A DNA stretch of 58,974 nt from Actinomycetes bacterium (lineage in GTDB: Bacteria; Actinomycetota; Acidimicrobiia; Acidimicrobiales; Bog-793), in assembly GCA_021786195.1 (NCBI GenBank), contig JAJYNS010000011.1, positions 1 to 58,974 of the forward strand. Reading direction: 5' to 3'. Made by a program: the position numbers and the translations under genes. The stretch's first letter is position 1; every line of letters begins with the position of its first letter. Positions 30,108 to 37,651 of the stretch are shown in pieces. Under the pieces are notes generated by a model that ran no database searches, was not told where the DNA came from, and saw nothing but the letters and a program-made list of their open reading frames with translations.

Positions 30108-30566
30108 ATGCAGGAGGACTCGGCCGCCCGGCCTGCCCGCAGTCGCTCCCTCGACGCCTCGGGGGCCGAGGACATCTGGGAGGCTTCGCGGCGCGCCGTC
30201 TCGGTGCTGCTGGAGGCGCTGCCCGAGGCGGCCCCCCTCGTCGCCGAGCTCGTCGAGGACTGCGGGGAGGAGATCAGCGCGGGGTGCATCTTCGGCGAGC
30301 TCGCCGGGATCACCTCCACCCTGCTCGACGGTGCGCCCGACGAGGAGGACGAGGAGCGCCTCGAGCGCATCTTCGCCGCCGTCGAAACGGTCGCGACGAC
30401 GCCGGGCGTCGACGCGGTGGAGCTCGTCGCCTTCTCCTTCCTCGACGGGCTGAGCCCAGGCGCCCTGGTCCGGGCCCAGCCCTACCTCGGCCCGAGGACC
30501 GAGGAGCTTCTCGAGCGCCTCACCGCCGACGAGCTCGACCTCGAGCAGGGCGACGAGCGGGCCTGA
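30108..30566 (+). CDS. Acidic protein of unknown function
   Basis: A 152-residue acidic, mainly helical protein with no signal peptide or membrane segment. A distinctive stretch near residue 47 reads LVEDCGEEISAGCIFGELAG; two Cys are about 10 apart. The C-terminus ends in a Glu/Asp-rich helix. The ATG follows a GGGAGGA ribosome site, a good indication that it is real. It is 94 bp after the SGNH gene and ends 3 bp from the convergent oxidoreductase gene. I do not recognise the family. Confidence 0.72.
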   Translation: MQEDSAARPARSRSLDASGAEDIWEASRRAVSVLLEALPEAAPLVAELVEDCGEEISAGCIFGELAGITSTLLDGAPDEEDEERLERIFAAVETVATTPGVDAVELVAFSFLDGLSPGALVRAQPYLGPRTEELLERLTADELDLEQGDERA

Positions 30567-30569
30567 GCC

Positions 30570-32612
30570 TCAGGCACCGAGCCTCGACGACAGCGCCCGA
30601 GCCGCCTCGAGGCCCTCGGCAAAGGCCCGCACCGCGTCGAGCCCGGCCACGTCACGAGCGCCGCCGACGACGACGTGCGGCCTCCCCGACGCCTCGAGCC
30701 ATGGCACGACCGAGCGCTCCGGCTCCTGGCCGACCGCGACGACGACGGTGTCGGCGGCGAGCACCCGGCGCAGGCCGGAGGAGTCGACGACATGCACGCC
30801 GTCCTCAGCGATCCGCTCGTAGGTCGCGCCGCCCACGACCTCGACCTCGAGACGGCGAAGCTCGGCGAGCAGTGCCCATCGAGACGAGCGCCCGAGGCGC
30901 TCGCCGAGGCGCGTCCCTCGATGGACGACGGTCACCCGCCGTCCGGCAGGCCGCCGGCCGTCCGACCCCTGCGCCGCCAGGTGGGCGACGTCGATCGCGA
31001 CCCCCCCGCCACCGACGACGACCACCCGCTCGCCGAGGACGCCGCCGGCGAAGGCGTCCGGATAGGCGAGGACGTGCGGCAGGTCGCTGCCCGCCAGCTC
31101 GAGCGGGCGAGGGCGGGTGCCGGAGGCCACGACGACGGCGTCGAAGGCGCCCAACAGCTCGGCATCGGCGGCCCCCGCCCGTCGCTCCATCCGCAAGACG
31201 ACCCCGAGCCGCCGCAGCTCCCCGGCGTAGTAGGCGACCGTCTCCGCGTAGTCCTGCTTCCCCGGCACCATGCTCGCCCAGCGGAACTGGCCGCCGAGGC
31301 TTCCTGCCGCCTCCCACAGCTCGACCTCGTGCCCCGCCTCGGCGAGCTCGCAGGCCGCCGAGAGCCCGGCCGGCCCGGCTCCGACGACGGCCAGGCGCCC
31401 GGGCGCATCCGCCCGCCGGCGACGCCGGAGCTCGGCCTCCCTGCCGGCTCGGGGATTGACCATGCAGGAGACCTCGCCGTCGGCGATGGAGCGGTCGATG
31501 CAGGCCTGGTTGCAGGCGATGCAGATGTTGATCCGCCGACCGTCTCGGGCCTTGGCGACGAGCTCGGGGTCGGCGAGGAAGGGCCGGGCCATCGACAAGA
31601 AGTCGGCTCCCGAGGCCTCGAGGAAGGCCTCGGCGCGATCGAGCCGGTTGACCCGGGTGCCGGCGATCACCGGGACGTCACCGACCGCGGCCTTGACGCG
31701 CCTGGCGACGGACGCGAAGCGGCCGGGAGGGACGACCGTCTGGGTCGTCGGCACCGGGGACTCGTGCCAGCCGATGCCGACGTCGATGGCCTCGGCGCCG
31801 GCCCCGACCAGCGAGCGGGCGAAGTCGTCGACCTCCTCGGGCGGCGTCCCCCCCTCGAGGAGGTCCGCGCCCGAGATGCGGAGGATGACGGGGAGCCCCG
31901 GCCCGGCGGCGGCGAGGACCGCCCGGGTGACCTCGACGCCGAAGCGCGCCCGGCGCCGGGCGTCGCCGCCCCAGGCGTCGTCGCGCCGGTTGGTGAGCGG
32001 CGAGAGGAACTGGTCGATCAGGTAGCCCTCGGAGGCCATCACCTCGACGGCGTCGAAGCCGAGCGCCCGAGCCGAGGCCGCGCCGGCGGCGAAGTCCTCG
32101 ATCGTCGCCTCGATGCCCGCCTCGGTGAGCTCGGCCGGCTCGCAGCGGGAGAAGCGGCTGTAGACGGGCGAGGGCGCGACAGGCCGGTGCCCGAAGGCAT
32201 CGGGGAAGGCGTAGCGGCCGGCGTGGAACAGCTGGAGGGCGATCAGGCCCCCGGCGTCATGGACCGCCTCGGCGACGCGGCCGAGACGGTCGAGGTCCTC
32301 GCGGCAAGAGAGGATGCCGTAGCTGCGCCCTCCGGCCCCGACCTCGCTCACCGCGGCGCCCCCGGTGACGATGAGCCCGGCGCCGCCTCGCACCCGTTCG
32401 AGGTAGAAGGCGCAGAGCGCCGCCCCGCCGTCGTCGAGATGCTCCCGGCCGAGGTGCATCGCCCCCATCACGATCCGGTGCGGGAGCTCGAGCGCGCCGA
32501 TCCTCCCCGGAGACCACAGCCCCCGGTCCCGCCCGGGCGGGCCCGCCCCGCCGGTGGGGAGGGGGCCGAGGGCGGCAGCGGGCGGATCTCGCCCTTCGGC
32601 GCCCTCAGGCAT
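30570..32612 (-). CDS. OYE-family Fe-S flavoenzyme, 2,4-dienoyl-CoA reductase type (PlmM/AnsM-like)
   Basis: A 680-residue three-part enzyme. An N-terminal FMN TIM barrel of the old yellow enzyme family (about 30-370) contains QLFHAGRYA and DQFLSPLTNRRDDAWGG. A 4Fe-4S cluster motif follows, CIACNQAC then SCMVNP. The C-terminal FAD/NAD(P) halves have VVGAGPAGLSAACELA and VVVVGGGGVAIDVA. This is the architecture of FadH. Its ATG overlaps the end of chcA by 8 bp, and it closes a cassette matching the cyclohexanecarboxyl-CoA genes of phoslactomycin and ansatrienin producers, where an oxidoreductase (M) is the last member. I infer that it reduces a cyclohexadienyl-CoA intermediate. Confidence 0.88.
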   Translation of the reverse strand: MPEGAEGRDPPAAALGPLPTGGAGPPGRDRGLWSPGRIGALELPHRIVMGAMHLGREHLDDGGAALCAFYLERVRGGAGLIVTGGAAVSEVGAGGRSYGILSCREDLDRLGRVAEAVHDAGGLIALQLFHAGRYAFPDAFGHRPVAPSPVYSRFSRCEPAELTEAGIEATIEDFAAGAASARALGFDAVEVMASEGYLIDQFLSPLTNRRDDAWGGDARRRARFGVEVTRAVLAAAGPGLPVILRISGADLLEGGTPPEEVDDFARSLVGAGAEAIDVGIGWHESPVPTTQTVVPPGRFASVARRVKAAVGDVPVIAGTRVNRLDRAEAFLEASGADFLSMARPFLADPELVAKARDGRRINICIACNQACIDRSIADGEVSCMVNPRAGREAELRRRRRADAPGRLAVVGAGPAGLSAACELAEAGHEVELWEAAGSLGGQFRWASMVPGKQDYAETVAYYAGELRRLGVVLRMERRAGAADAELLGAFDAVVVASGTRPRPLELAGSDLPHVLAYPDAFAGGVLGERVVVVGGGGVAIDVAHLAAQGSDGRRPAGRRVTVVHRGTRLGERLGRSSRWALLAELRRLEVEVVGGATYERIAEDGVHVVDSSGLRRVLAADTVVVAVGQEPERSVVPWLEASGRPHVVVGGARDVAGLDAVRAFAEGLEAARALSSRLGA

Positions 32613-33411
32613 CCGCCGAGAGCGGCGGGGTGAGGTCCTCGACGAAGGGCGGCGCGACGACCGACAGCCCGCCGTCGACGACGATCGTCTGGCCGGTGAC
32701 GTAGGAGGAGGCGGCCGAGAGCAGGAACAGCACGACGCCTGCCACCTCCTCGACGGTGCCCAGCCTCCGCTTGGGGACCTTGCGCACCACCGTCTCGAGC
32801 GGCGCCATGCCGGGGACCCCGTAGAAATACGCGAGCGAGTCGGACTCGATCAGCCCGCCGCTCACGGCGTTCACGTTCACCTCCGAAGGGGCGAGCTCCA
32901 GGGCGAGGTAGCGCACCCAAGCCTCGATCGCCGCCTTCGCCGAGCCGAGGTTGGCGTAGGTGGGGAAGGCCCTGGCGCTGCCGTAGCTCGACAGGGCGAC
33001 GATCCGGCCTCCCCGGGTCATCAGCCGGGCGGCCGCCTGCGCCGAGAGCACGAAGGACCGGACGTTCATGGCAAAGGACCGGTCGAGGTGGTGCTGGCGG
33101 AGGTCGAGGGCGTGCCTGAACGAGCTCGCCGCGGCGTTGGCGACGAAGTAGTCGAGCCGGCCGTGCTCGGCGCGGGCGGCCTCGAAGAGCCGCTCGATCT
33201 CCTCGGGCTGCTCGACGTCGGCACGCACCGCCGTCGCGTGGCCCCCCAGCCGTTCCGCCTCCTCGCAGGTCGCCGCGGCCGCCCCGGCGTCCTTCTTGTA
33301 GTTCACGACCACGAAGGCGCCTTCGCTGGCGAGCGCCAGCGCGACGGCGCGGCCGATCCCCCTCGAGGCGCCGGTGACCAGGGCGACGCGGCCGGCGTGC
33401 TCGCCGCTCAC
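32605..33411 (-). CDS. chcA: ChcA/FabL-like enoyl reductase (SDR), probable 1-cyclohexenylcarbonyl-CoA reductase
   Basis: A 268-residue SDR with NADPH motif TGASRGIGRA. The catalytic region reads SSYGSARAFPTYANLGSAKAA: the Tyr and Lys are separated by six residues, as in FabI/FabL enoyl reductases, not three as in FabG. The following VNAVSGGLIESDSLAYF closely resembles FabL and ChcA. ChcA of Streptomyces collinus reduces cyclohexenylcarbonyl-CoA, the last step to CHC-CoA, and is reported to do earlier reductions too. The GTG forms a GTGA overlap with the dehydrogenase gene, and the flanking genes match the CHC cassette. A FabL role in normal fatty-acid synthesis is the alternative; a FabI exists at 57583. 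Confidence 0.82.
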   Translation of the reverse strand: MSGEHAGRVALVTGASRGIGRAVALALASEGAFVVVNYKKDAGAAAATCEEAERLGGHATAVRADVEQPEEIERLFEAARAEHGRLDYFVANAAASSFRHALDLRQHHLDRSFAMNVRSFVLSAQAAARLMTRGGRIVALSSYGSARAFPTYANLGSAKAAIEAWVRYLALELAPSEVNVNAVSGGLIESDSLAYFYGVPGMAPLETVVRKVPKRRLGTVEEVAGVVLFLLSAASSYVTGQTIVVDGGLSVVAPPFVEDLTPPLSADA

Positions 33412-34571
33412 CGGGCGGCCCGGAAGAGCGACCGGGCGATCAGGGCCTTTTGGATCTCGTTCGTGCCCTCCTCGAACCGCTGGGCCCTGGCGTCGCGATA
33501 GACGCGCTCGATCGCGCTCGACTCGAAGAAGCCGATGCCGCCGTGCACCTGCAGGGCCTTGTCGGTGACCCGGGCCAGCATGTCGACGGCGTGCAGCTTG
33601 GCCATCGAGGACAGCTCGCCGCTGCGCTCGTCGCCCTCCTCGAAGCACCGGGCGGCGTGGAGGGCGAGCTGGCGGGACGCCTCGATCTCCGCGGCGTTCT
33701 CCGCGAGCGCGAAGGCGATCGCCTGCCGCTCGAAGAGCCGCTTCCCGAAGGTCTCACGAGCTCTGGCGTGCTCGATCGCGAGCTCCTGGGCGCGGCGCGC
33801 GAGGCCGACGCAGGTCATCGCCACGGCGATCCGGCTCGGTGCGAGGAACCCGTCGAAGGCGACCTCGAGGCCCTGGCCCTCCCCACCGAGGCGGTTCGCC
33901 ACCGGGACCGGGGAGCGGTCGAAGCGCAGCCTCGCGTGGTCCGTGCCTCGCACGCCCATCGAGCCGGCCATCGCCTCGACCGTGGCACCCTCGACGTGGC
34001 GGTCCACCATCAGCGCGACCGTCCCCTCCCGGCCCCGGCTACCGGCGAGCCGGGCGAACAGGAGCCAGAAGTCGCAGCTCACCCCGAAGGTGATGAGGTG
34101 CTTCTCGCCGCTCAGGAGGTAGACGTCGCCGGAACGCTCGACCTCGCAGCGAAGGTCGGCGCCGCTGCCCGCTCCCGGCTCGGTCAGCGTGAAGGCGACC
34201 CGGATCGCCCCGCTCACCTGGGGCAGGACGAAGGCCTCGCGCTGGGCGGGGGTGGCGAGCCTGTCGATCGAGCGCCAGATCCCGTTGGTGACGTGGACGA
34301 TCATGCGCAGCGAGGCATGGGACATCGAGAAGAGCTCGAGCAGTCGGAGGTAGGCCGGGAAGGCAAGGCCCCGCCCGCCGTAGGCCCGAGGCGCGGCGAG
34401 CCGCAGGTAGCCGCGCTCGCGCAGCTCGTCCCACAGCCGCGGCGGCACCTTGTTCTCCCGCTCGATCTCGGCGGCGTAGGCCTCGCCCGGCCCGCGGACG
34501 AACTCCTCGACCTCGACGGCAAGGGCCTCGAGGTCCTCCACACCCTGGCCCGGTGCGTCCCCACCGCTCAT
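33408..34571 (-). CDS. Acyl-CoA dehydrogenase (PlmL/AnsL-like)
   Basis: A 387-residue FAD acyl-CoA dehydrogenase. Features: FTLTEPGAGSG, GEKHLITFG, ETFGKRLFERQAIAFALAE, QVHGGIGF, and the catalytic base region RFEEGTNEIQ. In the CHC-CoA pathway of Streptomyces an acyl-CoA dehydrogenase homologue (L) introduces or shifts ring unsaturation. Here it follows the CoA ligase directly (ATGA overlap) and precedes chcA (GTGA overlap), so the three are translationally coupled. A plain beta-oxidation role cannot be excluded from the protein alone; the context argues for ring chemistry. Confidence 0.87.
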   Translation of the reverse strand: MSGGDAPGQGVEDLEALAVEVEEFVRGPGEAYAAEIERENKVPPRLWDELRERGYLRLAAPRAYGGRGLAFPAYLRLLELFSMSHASLRMIVHVTNGIWRSIDRLATPAQREAFVLPQVSGAIRVAFTLTEPGAGSGADLRCEVERSGDVYLLSGEKHLITFGVSCDFWLLFARLAGSRGREGTVALMVDRHVEGATVEAMAGSMGVRGTDHARLRFDRSPVPVANRLGGEGQGLEVAFDGFLAPSRIAVAMTCVGLARRAQELAIEHARARETFGKRLFERQAIAFALAENAAEIEASRQLALHAARCFEEGDERSGELSSMAKLHAVDMLARVTDKALQVHGGIGFFESSAIERVYRDARAQRFEEGTNEIQKALIARSLFRAAR

Positions 34572-37500
34572 CTCCCGCCCGCCTCCGTGCGCTCCTGCTC
34601 CTCGACGATCCGCCGCGCCAGGTCGCGCAGCACGAACTTCTGCACCTTGCCGATCGGGTTGCGCGGCAGCTCGTCCACAAGCACCAGGCGCTCTGGCCAG
34701 TATTGCTTGGCGACCTGGCGCTCGTCGAGATGGCGCTGCATCTCGGCGAAGTCGAGGCCGCGAGGCGCGACGGCGAAGGCGCAGGCGCGCTCGCCGAGGC
34801 GCTCGTCGGGCATCGCGACGACGGCGACCTCCTCGATCGCAGGGTGCTCGTGGAGGAGCTGCTCGATCTCGGCGACGGGCACTTTCTCGCCGCCCCGGTT
34901 GATCACGTCCTTGACCCGTCCGCTGATGCGCACGAAGCCGGCGTCGTCGATCACCGCGAGGTCGCCCGAGCGGTACCAGCCGTCCGGCGTCATCGCCGCC
35001 GCCGTCCAGTCCGGGTGGCCGAGGTACCCCTCGAACAGGCAGCCGCTCTTCACCTCGAAGTTGCCCTCCTGCCCGGGCGCGAGCACCTGGCCTGCGTCGT
35101 CGGTCACCCTGATGCGCACCCCGGAGAGGGCACGTCCGTCGGTCCCCCAGACCTTCGCCGGCTCGTCGTCGGGCGCGGACAGCGTGCCGAGGCACGTCTC
35201 CGTCGTGCCCCAGGCGCCGCAGACGGCGGCGTCCAGCGTGCGCGTCGCGCGCTCCGCGAGGCCGCGGGGCACGGCCGCCCCGGTCGCCACGAAGATCCTC
35301 AGGGCCTCCGGGACCGGCCCTCCCGCCTCGACGGCCTTCACGAGGTCCGCGAGGAACGGCGTGGCGGCCTGGACGAAGGTGCAGCGGTGCCGCACGAGCG
35401 CGTCGAGCGCGACCTTTGCGTCCCACACCGGCTGGAGCACCTGGGGCAGCCCGAGGGCCAGGGCGAGCCACATCCCGTAGAGGAAGCCGGTCTGGTGGGC
35501 CATCGGGGAAGGCACGAAGACGACGTCGGCAGCGCCGAGCCCGAGGTGGCGAGCCTCCATCGCCACCGCCCTGCTCAGCGAGTCCGCGCGCTGGAGCACC
35601 CCCTTCGGCTCGCCAGTTGTCCCCGAGGTGAACAGCAGCTGGGCGAGCGCGCGCCGCCCCGGCCGGCGCCGGGCCAGGACCTCGGCGTCCGGCGAGACGA
35701 GGGCCGCGCCGGTCGCCTCCTCGAAGTCGTGCCAGGCGACCGGGCGCCTCCCGACCCGGCCCTCCGGCGGCCTCGGACCGGCGCCCACGACCACGACGTG
35801 CTCCAGCGAGGGGGGTGCCTCCGCGGAGGACAGCAGCTCGGCGACCTCGGCCGCGTGGTCGCGTCCGCGGAAGCGCCTGGCGACGAGCAGCACTCGAGCG
35901 CCGGAGCGCGAGAGCATGAACGAGAGCTCTCGGCGCCGGTAGATGGGCATGAGCGGGCAGCAGACGGCGCCGGCCCTCAGCACCCCGAGGGCGACCACGA
36001 CGAGCTCCGCCCAGTTCGGGAGCTGGAAGGCGACGGGCTCGCCCGGCGAGACCCCGAGCCCGACGAGCACGGTCGCGACCGCGTCGGCCCGGCGGTCGAG
36101 CTCTGCCCAGGTCATGGCCCGCTCGTCGCGGCCCTCCGACGCGACCTCGACCAGCGCGACCTCCTCCGGGCGCCGGCGCGAGCTGCGGCGCACGACCTCG
36201 ACGAGATGCACCGGCTCCCGCAGCCCGGCCGCCACCGGCCTGCCGCCCTCGGGCCGCGAGGGCTTGGCCGGCGCACGCGTGACGTCGCGCTCGGGCGCGA
36301 GGGCCCGGGGGCTCGAGGACCCCGTGGCGCGCCGGCGGGCCGGGCCGGGCTCGGTCGACATCGGGATGCCGATCCCGTTCATCTCCTCGAGGAAGCGGGG
36401 GTAGGAGATGCGATAGGCGCGGGGGTAGGTGAGGCGCGACTCGCCCTCGGCCCGAGAGGCGGCGACCGCGAGGGCCATCAGCACCCGGTGGTCGTTGAAG
36501 GAGGACAGGTCGGCACCCCAGAGCCGGTCGACGCCCCGGCAGAAGAGCCGGTCGTGGACCTGCTCGAGCCGGCCCCCCATCCGGTTGAGCTGCAGCATCG
36601 CCGCGACGCGGTCCGACTCCTTCAGCCGGACGTGGGCGACGTTGTCGAGGACCGTCGTGCCCCGGGCGAAGGTGCCGAGGACCGACAGGACCGGCAGCAT
36701 GTCCGGGACGCTGCGGCAGTCGACTCGCACCGCCGAGAGCTCGCAGCCGTCATGGTGGACCCTCGCCCACCCGGTCGCCTCGTCGACGGACAGCGGGAGC
36801 CCCATCTCGGCGACGATGTCGAGCAGCTCGGCCTCAGGGTGGTCCACCTCTGCGGCGCGCTTGGCGGGCAGGCCCCGCAAGAGGACGTCGGAGGGGTGCA
36901 GCGCGGTGGCCGCGAGCCCGAACGCGGCGGCGCCGACGTCGGGCGGGAGCTGGACGCTCGCCGGCCTCGCCGTCTGGCTGCCCTCGACGACGAAGCGCCT
37001 CCCGCCGTCCTCGACCTCGACGGTGAGGCCGAAGGCCGCCATCATGCGGATCGTGAGGTCGATGTAGCTGCGCTCGTTGAGCTCGCCCTCGACCTCGACG
37101 AGCGTGGGGCCGGTGGCGAAGGGGGCGAGGAGGAGCAGGCCGGAGATCCACTGAGAGAGCGTTCCGGAGATCCGGACCCGCCCGCCGCTCGGACGCCTCG
37201 GCCGAACCGCTATCGGGGGGCATCCCGTCGGCGAGTCGAGCTCGACGCCCATCGAGGCGAGCGCCTCGAGCAGCGGCTTGATGGGCCTTCGCTGGAAGTA
37301 GCGCTGCCCGACGACCCTGACCGGCGCGTCGGCGAGCGAGACGAGGCCGGTCATGAAGTACAGCGTCGTCCCGGAGCTGCCGACCGATATCTCCGGCACC
37401 GAGGGGCGGTAGGGACCGCCCTCGACGACGAAGCAGTCGCCCTCGAGGGTGATGCGCGTGCCGAGGCGGCGCAACGCCTGGATCGTGTAGCGCACGTGGC

Positions 37501-37642
37501 CGGCGTCGGAGAGGCCGTGGATCCTGCTCGTGCCCTCGGCGAGCGAGGCGAGGATCAGCGCCCGGTGGGCGTGGTACTTCGAGCAGGGCACGTCGAGCTC
37601 CCCCGAGAGAGGGCCCGGTGCCTCCTTGACGAGCAGGCGCAC
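34568..37642 (-). CDS. EPSP synthase-like / acyl-CoA ligase fusion (PlmJK type)
   Basis: One uninterrupted 1024-residue frame joins two enzymes. Residues 1 to about 427 are an EPSP-synthase-like two-domain barrel (SKYHAHRALILASL, GSSGTT, RRPIKPLLEAL, VPDMLP, RLKESDR, FNDHRVLMA). By-eye comparison with E. coli AroA keeps K22, R27, G96, R124, Q171, D313, K340, E341, R344 and R386, but S23, S169, S197, N336 and K411 are replaced. Residues about 470-1024 are an AMP-forming ligase: LLFTSGTTGEPKG, WGTTETC, YRSGDLA and a C-terminal NPIGKVQK with the catalytic Lys. From memory, phoslactomycin PlmJK is the same fusion, split as AnsJ and AnsK in ansatrienin producers. GTG start, 9 bp after pheT. Confidence 0.88.
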   Translation of the reverse strand: MRLLVKEAPGPLSGELDVPCSKYHAHRALILASLAEGTSRIHGLSDAGHVRYTIQALRRLGTRITLEGDCFVVEGGPYRPSVPEISVGSSGTTLYFMTGLVSLADAPVRVVGQRYFQRRPIKPLLEALASMGVELDSPTGCPPIAVRPRRPSGGRVRISGTLSQWISGLLLLAPFATGPTLVEVEGELNERSYIDLTIRMMAAFGLTVEVEDGGRRFVVEGSQTARPASVQLPPDVGAAAFGLAATALHPSDVLLRGLPAKRAAEVDHPEAELLDIVAEMGLPLSVDEATGWARVHHDGCELSAVRVDCRSVPDMLPVLSVLGTFARGTTVLDNVAHVRLKESDRVAAMLQLNRMGGRLEQVHDRLFCRGVDRLWGADLSSFNDHRVLMALAVAASRAEGESRLTYPRAYRISYPRFLEEMNGIGIPMSTEPGPARRRATGSSSPRALAPERDVTRAPAKPSRPEGGRPVAAGLREPVHLVEVVRRSSRRRPEEVALVEVASEGRDERAMTWAELDRRADAVATVLVGLGVSPGEPVAFQLPNWAELVVVALGVLRAGAVCCPLMPIYRRRELSFMLSRSGARVLLVARRFRGRDHAAEVAELLSSAEAPPSLEHVVVVGAGPRPPEGRVGRRPVAWHDFEEATGAALVSPDAEVLARRRPGRRALAQLLFTSGTTGEPKGVLQRADSLSRAVAMEARHLGLGAADVVFVPSPMAHQTGFLYGMWLALALGLPQVLQPVWDAKVALDALVRHRCTFVQAATPFLADLVKAVEAGGPVPEALRIFVATGAAVPRGLAERATRTLDAAVCGAWGTTETCLGTLSAPDDEPAKVWGTDGRALSGVRIRVTDDAGQVLAPGQEGNFEVKSGCLFEGYLGHPDWTAAAMTPDGWYRSGDLAVIDDAGFVRISGRVKDVINRGGEKVPVAEIEQLLHEHPAIEEVAVVAMPDERLGERACAFAVAPRGLDFAEMQRHLDERQVAKQYWPERLVLVDELPRNPIGKVQKFVLRDLARRIVEEQERTEAGGR

Positions 37643-37651
37643 CGGCCGACC

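Noticed and set aside
32605-33411. Annotating the SDR as FabG (ketoacyl reductase)
   Set aside because: The Tyr-Lys spacing is six residues, and the VNAVSGG segment matches FabL/ChcA enoyl reductases.
36361-37642. Housekeeping aroA annotation for the EPSPS-like domain
   Set aside because: Several shikimate-3-phosphate contacts are replaced, it is fused to a CoA ligase, and it sits in a CHC cassette.
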